Assembly (NCBI GenBank): GCA_002839435.1
Contig: PGYA01000009.1
Span: 102,136-166,135 of the forward strand
Direction: 5' to 3'
Source: Candidatus Riflebacteria bacterium HGW-Riflebacteria-2
Lineage (GTDB): Bacteria; Muiribacteriota; Ozemobacteria; Ozemobacterales; Ozemobacteraceae
Length of the DNA stretch: 64,000 nucleotides
Each line of letters starts with the position of its first letter. Position 1 is the first letter of the stretch. A program made the translations under genes and the position numbers. Below the pieces are notes generated by a model that saw only the letters and a program-made list of their open reading frames with translations, ran no database searches and was not told where the DNA came from. This document shows, in pieces, positions 57,968-64,000 of this stretch.

Positions 57968-59067
57968 TGCAGGCGCTTCTTGTCATACTGCTGATCAATG
58001 CATTTGTTCTGATATTATGTGCATTGGTCGCGGTTTCCGGCCGCCTGCTGCGGCAGACTGGAGATGCCGAAATACTGATCAATCGGCAGGAAGCCCGCAA
58101 AGTAGCCTGCGGCCAGTTTTTGTTGTCGGCACTCGCCGAGTCCGGTGTTTTTCTTCCGGCTGCCTGCGGCGGCAAAGGAACCTGTGGTCGCTGCGAAGTA
58201 AAGGTTAACAGCGGTGGCAGTTCGGTTACTCCCCTGGAAACAATTCTGTTGCCCCCAGAACGGCTTCAGGCACTCGCGCGTCTCGCCTGTCAGGTAAAGG
58301 TGCGTCAGAATATCGCGGTCGAAGTTCCTGATGGCTTGTTGGCGGCAAAGCTTTTTTGCGCCCGTCTGACCGCTGAGCGTCTGGTTGCCGAAGATATCAA
58401 AACGTTGCAGTTCACTATCGAATGCGATGATGAGCTGGCTTTCATCCCGGGGCAATATGTTCAGGTTTACTATCAGATGCCCTGGGAAAAGGTTATGCGT
58501 GCTTATTCAATTTCATCGCCGGCCAGCGCGAAAAAAACTTTTTCGCTCGATATTCAGAGGGTTTCTGGCGGCATTGTCAGCAGTTATCTGCATCAGCTTC
58601 AGCCTGGTGATACAATAGAGGTCAGCGGCCCGTTTGGCGACATGTTTCTGCATGAAGACCATATTAAGCGCCCGATAATTCTGGTTGCCGGCGGAGTCGG
58701 TCTGGCGCCTCTGCGCTCGATGCTCGAAAAGCTGAGCGAAATCGGCTTTCCGCAGCCGGTATGGCTGTTTCACGGCGCGCGCAGTCGCAAAAATCTTTAT
58801 GGCGAAGAATATTTTCGTGAGCTGGCGCGCCAGCATGCCGCTTTCAGCTATCTGCCGGCGCTTTCCAACCCGATGCTCGAAGAAGGCTGGGTGGGCAGTC
58901 GCGGCATGATTCATGAGCTGCTCGAAAAACATGAAATTGAGCCGGCTGCCATAGCGACAGCCTTTGTCTGCGGCCCGGGCCCGATGATGCAGGCGGTTAC
59001 AAAAGTACTTGTTGCCAAAGGACTGCCCTCTGATAGAATACTGACTGACCCTTTCGACTTTGCCTGA
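57967..59067 (+). CDS. nqrF: NqrF-family NADH-oxidising subunit ([2Fe-2S] + FAD/NAD domains)
   Basis: N-terminal TM; ACGGKGTCGRC...LACQ; RAYSISSPAS; VAGGVGLAPLRSML; FVCGPGPMMQAV. Confidence 0.92.
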   Translation: MQALLVILLINAFVLILCALVAVSGRLLRQTGDAEILINRQEARKVACGQFLLSALAESGVFLPAACGGKGTCGRCEVKVNSGGSSVTPLETILLPPERLQALARLACQVKVRQNIAVEVPDGLLAAKLFCARLTAERLVAEDIKTLQFTIECDDELAFIPGQYVQVYYQMPWEKVMRAYSISSPASAKKTFSLDIQRVSGGIVSSYLHQLQPGDTIEVSGPFGDMFLHEDHIKRPIILVAGGVGLAPLRSMLEKLSEIGFPQPVWLFHGARSRKNLYGEEYFRELARQHAAFSYLPALSNPMLEEGWVGSRGMIHELLEKHEIEPAAIATAFVCGPGPMMQAVTKVLVAKGLPSDRILTDPFDFA

Positions 59068-59071
59068 AATT

Positions 59072-60196
59072 ATGAGAATAAATTCGATATATCTGCTTAG
59101 AAGTATAGTCAGCCTGTGTCTGCTGCTGGCGTTGGCGCTGGTTCTGCCGGCGCAGTCGATCACGACTACCACCGCGCAGACCTCTGATGAAACCGCGCGC
59201 TGTCTTACCTGTCATGCGCCCCGGCAGATCAAACTCGTCGAAACCTGGGAAACCAGCTCGCATGCGAAGAACGGGGTGGGGTGCTACGAATGTCACAAGG
59301 CTGATCCCAAAGACACGGCCGCAAAAAACGGGCACTTCAGCTTTTCCGTGCAGCTGCCGGTGTCACCGCGCACTTGCGCTGAATGCCACCCGGCCCAGTA
59401 TGAATCATTTGCGCAGTCGCGCCATGCCGAGGCTTTTGAGACGATTCGCAATGTGCCGCTGCGCACGCAGTCACCGGCGCTGTTCGAACAGAGCTGCGCC
59501 ATCTGTCACGGCAACGATCTGCGTATGCAGCGCGGCAAGGCGCTCGACAATACCTGGCCCAATCATGGCATCGGCCGCATCAATACTGATGGCAGCCGCG
59601 GCAACTGCGCGGCCTGCCACGGCCATCACGACGACTCGATGGCGCGCGCCCGTAGCCCCGAAACTTGCGGCAAATGCCATCATGGCGACGTCGGCCCGGC
59701 TTACGAAGCCTGGAAAGCTTCGCGCCATGGCAACGACTGGCATATTACCGCCGCCGCCGTTGATCTCAATAAGTCTGATTTCAAGCCGGTCAACGAAGAT
59801 CTCAAACGCCCTGACTGCTTCGTTTGTCATCTCGCACCATCAACCGGAATCGCCTCGGCAACCCATAATCCAGGCGAACGCCTGTCATGGCATCTTGCGA
59901 CCATTCACAGCGAACATCGCGAAGACTGGGGCGACAAGCGCCTCGCCATGCAGCAGAGTTGCCGCAACTGCCACGCCAGCACCCAGATCGACATGTTCTA
60001 CCGGCGTTTCGACGCCAGTGTTCTCGAGTTTAACCGCCTCGCTTCTGAAGCCGCTTCTCTGGCTGGCGACAGCAAAAAGCGCACAAAAATAAAGGCCGCC
60101 GCCATGAAAGGCAAGATTGGCGCTGCCATGCTCAGCCCCCTGCATGTGCGCGATGCCGCCGAAACTCTGATCGATGAAACGCAATCAGAAAAATGA
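59072..60196 (+). CDS. octaheme c-type cytochrome, HAO-like
   Basis: Signal peptide; eight CxxCH: CLTCH, CYECH, CAECH, CAICH, CAACH, CGKCH, CFVCH, CRNCH; ETCGKCHHGDVGPAYEAWKASRHGNDW resembles HAO. Confidence 0.85.
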   Translation: MRINSIYLLRSIVSLCLLLALALVLPAQSITTTTAQTSDETARCLTCHAPRQIKLVETWETSSHAKNGVGCYECHKADPKDTAAKNGHFSFSVQLPVSPRTCAECHPAQYESFAQSRHAEAFETIRNVPLRTQSPALFEQSCAICHGNDLRMQRGKALDNTWPNHGIGRINTDGSRGNCAACHGHHDDSMARARSPETCGKCHHGDVGPAYEAWKASRHGNDWHITAAAVDLNKSDFKPVNEDLKRPDCFVCHLAPSTGIASATHNPGERLSWHLATIHSEHREDWGDKRLAMQQSCRNCHASTQIDMFYRRFDASVLEFNRLASEAASLAGDSKKRTKIKAAAMKGKIGAAMLSPLHVRDAAETLIDETQSEK

Positions 60197-60217
60197 GTTT
60201 TGCTGAATGTTTTTTTT

Positions 60218-61612
60218 ATGACTGATTCAGAGCGACATTACACAAGAAAATCTCTTTTCTTTTATGCTTTTTTGACAGTAATGATTCTGCTGGTTATGCT
60301 TCACGTTGGGCATATATGGCTTATGATAAGGCAGTGGAATCATTTTTTCATCATTGATCCAGGTTTACCTGCTGAATTCCATCATCTCTGGAAAAACCCG
60401 GCAATCATTGGATCCATGACGTTTCAGGTTGAACAAAATGGCAAAGTTACTGAACTCGACCTTGCGACTTTCGATTTTCGTAACTTTAATGAAAAGTTCG
60501 ATGTTATTGACTACCGGTATACTATTAGTTCCATCCAGACAGATTTGCGTTTGTTGCCAAAGGAGCAGCAGGATACGGTTTACAAAATTCTTGCTGATGC
60601 CGGCCTGACAGATTTCGAAAAGGCGTTCCGGCAAAGATTTGTTGAAGAATCACTGGCAATTATTGAGTCAGGGCAAGTACCGATAGAAACAATTCAACCT
60701 CAGGTTTTGAGAACCAGTAATACAACGGAAGTCTGCTATCTGGCCAGAAATTTCAGCAAGTTAGCTTACACTCTGGCTCACAAAGCTATGCGCGAAGGTG
60801 ATCATGAATCAGCTCTCGGCATCATGTGCGGAATTTATGTCGTAGCTTCGCAGTTGGAGAAAGGGAATCCAGTCGCAGAAAGCTTTACCAGATCAGTTGC
60901 CGACAGCATAAGAATCATTGCCGGATACGGCATTCTTGAGATCGTCGATGATCTTGAGATGCCGCCGCAAAAAATCCGCGACTGGGTGAAGAAACTGCAG
61001 TGTCTGGCCTCAGACACACCCAGCCTCGCGGATTGTTTGACAAGAGAGGGCGTAAATAACGAAATCATTCAGGAAAACTGGCGTAGTCTTTACCCCTGTC
61101 GTCTTACGGAATCACTTGCCAGTCCAGGCAGCAGAAGGTTTATCAATAAGCTGCGTGCTGAAAAAGTTGATATTGTTAGAATGCCGATCATAAAGTCTTT
61201 GCCTGAGGCAGGGCTGTTCGATGCAAGATGGCAGGAATACAGAGATTATTACTGGTTAAATATGAATCTGCTGTTACCTCATCTGTTTTATCCTGATGCG
61301 TATTTTATCAGAGGGTATGTTTATTATGAACAGTCTTTGATAAAGCTTACGGACTTGATTCAACTTGATTTAAAAGCAAAACAGCTGCTCAACCTTGCCA
61401 TACTTTCTCTTCTGTTAAGATCGTGGCAGATCGAGCATGGTTCATCTCCAGCTTCTTTGAGCGAGCTCGAGCGACTCAATGGCGCACCTTTGCCTGTCGA
61501 ACCTGCTACTTCTATGCCCTTTCCTTATAATGCCTCAGCGGCAAAAATAATAGAATTCGATGTCGAAGGAGGCATCCAGGGCGGTTCCTTCGGGCCCTTG
61601 TCTGAGCCTTGA
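60218..61612 (+). CDS. hypothetical membrane-anchored protein
   Basis: N-terminal TM FLTVMILLVMLHVGHIWLMI; no family recognised. Confidence 0.6.
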   Translation: MTDSERHYTRKSLFFYAFLTVMILLVMLHVGHIWLMIRQWNHFFIIDPGLPAEFHHLWKNPAIIGSMTFQVEQNGKVTELDLATFDFRNFNEKFDVIDYRYTISSIQTDLRLLPKEQQDTVYKILADAGLTDFEKAFRQRFVEESLAIIESGQVPIETIQPQVLRTSNTTEVCYLARNFSKLAYTLAHKAMREGDHESALGIMCGIYVVASQLEKGNPVAESFTRSVADSIRIIAGYGILEIVDDLEMPPQKIRDWVKKLQCLASDTPSLADCLTREGVNNEIIQENWRSLYPCRLTESLASPGSRRFINKLRAEKVDIVRMPIIKSLPEAGLFDARWQEYRDYYWLNMNLLLPHLFYPDAYFIRGYVYYEQSLIKLTDLIQLDLKAKQLLNLAILSLLLRSWQIEHGSSPASLSELERLNGAPLPVEPATSMPFPYNASAAKIIEFDVEGGIQGGSFGPLSEP

Positions 61613-61794
61613 ACTGCTGCCATTGAGGCAACAGTTGTCATTATCTGCATTTTTGCTAAGCTTTTGTCGGCCTGGCCAATTATTGCTGACCAATACTGAG
61701 AATTCGGCGATTAAATATTGTTCAAATATGACTAGGATGGTAAAATCTGTTCCTTGTATAGACATGAGTTTAATCTTGCATCCTTCACGGGTTT

Positions 61795-62964
61795 ATGAAA
61801 AACAATAGAAAACGACTCGTTGCTTTAGGACTCTGCCTGGCGGTTGGTTTGTTTGTGCAAACCGGCTGTTCTTCGGGCGGTGGCATTCTTGGCAGCAGAA
61901 CCGACTTCGCAGCGACTGCGGAAAGCTCTGCGTTGCCAACTGCTGCTGATGGTGTCTATGTCGGTGCCATTATTGCTGAAGGCAGTCAGACCATTGCCGA
62001 CTTCAATGCGAGAACCGGTATAAGGCATGCGGCATTTTGTGATTTTTTCAAGTTTCCCGAGTGTGTAACCGATGGGCAGTCAGACAGAGGCCGTCTACTG
62101 GGGTTTCTTGCATCATGCCGCGAAAACGGTGCCATGGCAATGGTCACCATTGAGCTCAGCAGCGGTTTTTCCGCATACTCAGATGACGATGTGGCCTCTC
62201 TTGCCGCCATTCTGAAGACTGAAAATGTACCGATATTTCTTCGCTGGGGCCACGAAATGAACGGCAGCTGGTATGCCTGGGGACAAAAACCGGCTCAGTA
62301 CATTAAAAGTTTTCGTAACGCTGCGCAGATCATCAAAAAATCAGCCGAGAATGTCGCCATGACCTGGACCCCTAACCAGGGATGGGGCTACCCATGGGAG
62401 GGCGGGCAATATTCTGCTGCGGCAGGTTCTGCCGATTTTACCGCTCTCGATAGCAACAATGACGGCAAGATCGATGAGACAGACGACCCTTATCTGCCTT
62501 TTTATCCGGGCGACGATGTGGTTGACTGGGTAGGCTTCAGTTTTTATCACTGGTCAAACCGTCTCGAGAGAGGTTATAACGAAGTTCCCTACACAGGAAA
62601 ATGGCTGGAGGCAAATGGTGTCGGCAATCCGATCAGCAATTTTCACACTGAGTTTGCGGTAAAACGCAACAAACCGATGATGATCTCCGAAACCTCGGCT
62701 TTTTTCGAGTCGGCTGATACCAAGGGTGGGGGAGCGAACGAAATAGCTGTTAAAACCGCATGGCTACAGCAGGTATATAATACAGAATCTTTTCCGAAGC
62801 TGGCTGCGATTTTCTGGTTCAATATCGAAAAGTTTGAAACTGAAACCTCGACAATAGTCGACTGGCGTATTTCGCAAGATCAGCAGATTGCTGCGACATA
62901 TCGCGAAATTGTTGAAAAAAGCCTTTTTATCAAAGGTCGCGACTATTTAAAAATTACCAGGTAA
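61795..62964 (+). CDS. GH26-like glycoside hydrolase lipoprotein
   Basis: Lipobox VQTGC; FLRWGHEMNGSWYAWGQ, DWVGFSFYHW, KPMMISETSAF; EF-hand-like insert LDSNNDGKIDETDD. Confidence 0.8.
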   Translation: MKNNRKRLVALGLCLAVGLFVQTGCSSGGGILGSRTDFAATAESSALPTAADGVYVGAIIAEGSQTIADFNARTGIRHAAFCDFFKFPECVTDGQSDRGRLLGFLASCRENGAMAMVTIELSSGFSAYSDDDVASLAAILKTENVPIFLRWGHEMNGSWYAWGQKPAQYIKSFRNAAQIIKKSAENVAMTWTPNQGWGYPWEGGQYSAAAGSADFTALDSNNDGKIDETDDPYLPFYPGDDVVDWVGFSFYHWSNRLERGYNEVPYTGKWLEANGVGNPISNFHTEFAVKRNKPMMISETSAFFESADTKGGGANEIAVKTAWLQQVYNTESFPKLAAIFWFNIEKFETETSTIVDWRISQDQQIAATYREIVEKSLFIKGRDYLKITR

Positions 62965-62967
62965 CCC

Positions 62968-63309
62968 ATGAAAATTGAAAAAAAAGCCGAAAACGGCCTT
63001 GAAATCATAAGTATCAGCGGCACTCTTGACCTGCAGCATGTTGCTGAATTCAAACAACAGGTTAGCAGCCTTCTTAAAAATGGACAGGCCAGAATTGTTT
63101 TTAACCTCGAAAACCTCGAATTCATTGACAGCGCCGGTTTGGAAGCCTTTCTGTCAACACTGGTAACTGCAAAAAAACTAGGTGGATTTGTCGCTCTGGC
63201 CAGCGTTAAGAAAACTGTCGCCAGGGTTTTTGAAATTACCCGTATGGATAAGGCGTTTGAAATATTTCCAAGCGCAGATGAAGCAATTGAAAAGCTTGCC
63301 GGGCGATGA
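62968..63309 (+). CDS. STAS domain anti-sigma factor antagonist
   Basis: ARIVFNLENLEFIDSAGLEAFLSTLVTAKKLGGFVALASV. Confidence 0.88.
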   Translation: MKIEKKAENGLEIISISGTLDLQHVAEFKQQVSSLLKNGQARIVFNLENLEFIDSAGLEAFLSTLVTAKKLGGFVALASVKKTVARVFEITRMDKAFEIFPSADEAIEKLAGR

Positions 63310-64000
63310 AAAAAAGCTTTCAGATTTACCTGACGATTTTTGTAATTCTCGCGAATCTCTGCATTTGCAACGAAATCAGCGCGGGAAATACCGCCAGCGA
63401 GGATTATCATCATCTCGCCATGATCGAGCTGCAGGAGAGTCGTGCCGAAGAAGCTCTTGAATACTTTAAAAAGTCATTTGCCGCCGACCCGCAAAATGCA
63501 GAATATCGCCTCTGGCTCGCCCGAAGTCTTATCTGGAACCGCTTCTATAATGAAGGAATCGGACATCTCAGACATCTGCAAAGCCAGAATTATAAGCCTG
63601 GTGATGTCTTGCTCTTGAAAGGGCAGGCATCTTTCTGGTCTGGCAATCCGTCCCTGGCGCTTCCCGAGTTAGACCAGGCGATTGAACAGGGCTTCGACAG
63701 CGCCGAACTGTTTCTTACCCGGGGTGAAGTCCTGATTGCGCTTGCCAGCTTTTCTCAAGCTTTGGCAGCATTTGCGAAAGCAGAACAAAAACTGGGCGAT
63801 GATGCGAAAACACCTGACCTGCTTAAAGACATCAATAGCTCGATCAACAAGATATTTAAAAACCGCGCATTATGCCACAGCTACATGGCAGACGATACCG
63901 AAGCAGAAACCGAGCTTCGGGCTTTTAATGCGAGATTTCCTGAAGAACTCGATGTGATTATCGAATTGAGCCGGGTGCTGCGACGAAACGGCAAATTAGA
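63306..64000 (+). CDS. TPR-repeat protein, partial (runs off right edge)
   Basis: ATG overlapping the STAS stop; signal peptide; AMIELQESRAEEALEYFKKSFAADPQNAEYRLWLARSL repeats. Confidence 0.75.
   Translation, partial: MKKSFQIYLTIFVILANLCICNEISAGNTASEDYHHLAMIELQESRAEEALEYFKKSFAADPQNAEYRLWLARSLIWNRFYNEGIGHLRHLQSQNYKPGDVLLLKGQASFWSGNPSLALPELDQAIEQGFDSAELFLTRGEVLIALASFSQALAAFAKAEQKLGDDAKTPDLLKDINSSINKIFKNRALCHSYMADDTEAETELRAFNARFPEELDVIIELSRVLRRNGKL

Noticed and set aside
59187-60092. 301-aa plus ORF inside the cytochrome gene
   Set aside because: Frame-shifted shadow ORF (Arg/Ala/Thr-rich) of the octaheme cytochrome; CxxCH motifs and signal peptide are in the other frame.

Overview
Bacterial chromosomal window with dense, mostly operonic coding. 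No rRNA, tRNA, CRISPR array or transposon was recognised. The gene content suggests an anaerobic or fermentative organism rich in membrane and soluble redox modules; a Riflebacteria-like lineage is only a guess. Main contents in order: 3' part of a large BadF/BadG/HgdC-type activator protein (minus strand, runs off the left edge); PQQ-repeat-like protein; cytidylate-kinase-like protein; feoA-feoB-dtxR iron operon with tandem TTAG-N6-CTAA boxes; Ycf46-like AAA+ ATPase; serine acetyltransferase; HEAT-repeat protein; two tandem membrane SpoIIE-type proteins; a PAS hybrid histidine kinase lacking the phospho-acceptor His; a cyclase/DUF1116/FdrA cluster; subtilase; malic enzyme; a lactate-dehydrogenase/EtfAB-type operon; a xanthine-dehydrogenase-type operon preceded by a structured RNA (possible Moco riboswitch), whose large subunit carries a C-terminal array of 12 AT-hook (RGRP) motifs; a NosR/NapH-like membrane protein fused to a nitroreductase; a STAS / cNMP-MinD fusion / ODP metallo-beta-lactamase / PP2C signalling cluster; a pyruvate-kinase-like gene with a DUF2877 gene; an Nqr/Rnf-type cluster lacking NqrA/RnfC/RnfB and followed by an octaheme cytochrome c; and a GH26-like lipoprotein. 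The strongest candidates for something undescribed are the AT-hook-tailed molybdenum hydroxylase, the NqrA-less Nqr plus octaheme cytochrome operon, the NosR-nitroreductase fusion, and the STAS/cNMP-MinD/ODP/PP2C module. All family assignments come from reading motifs by eye; no database search was run.
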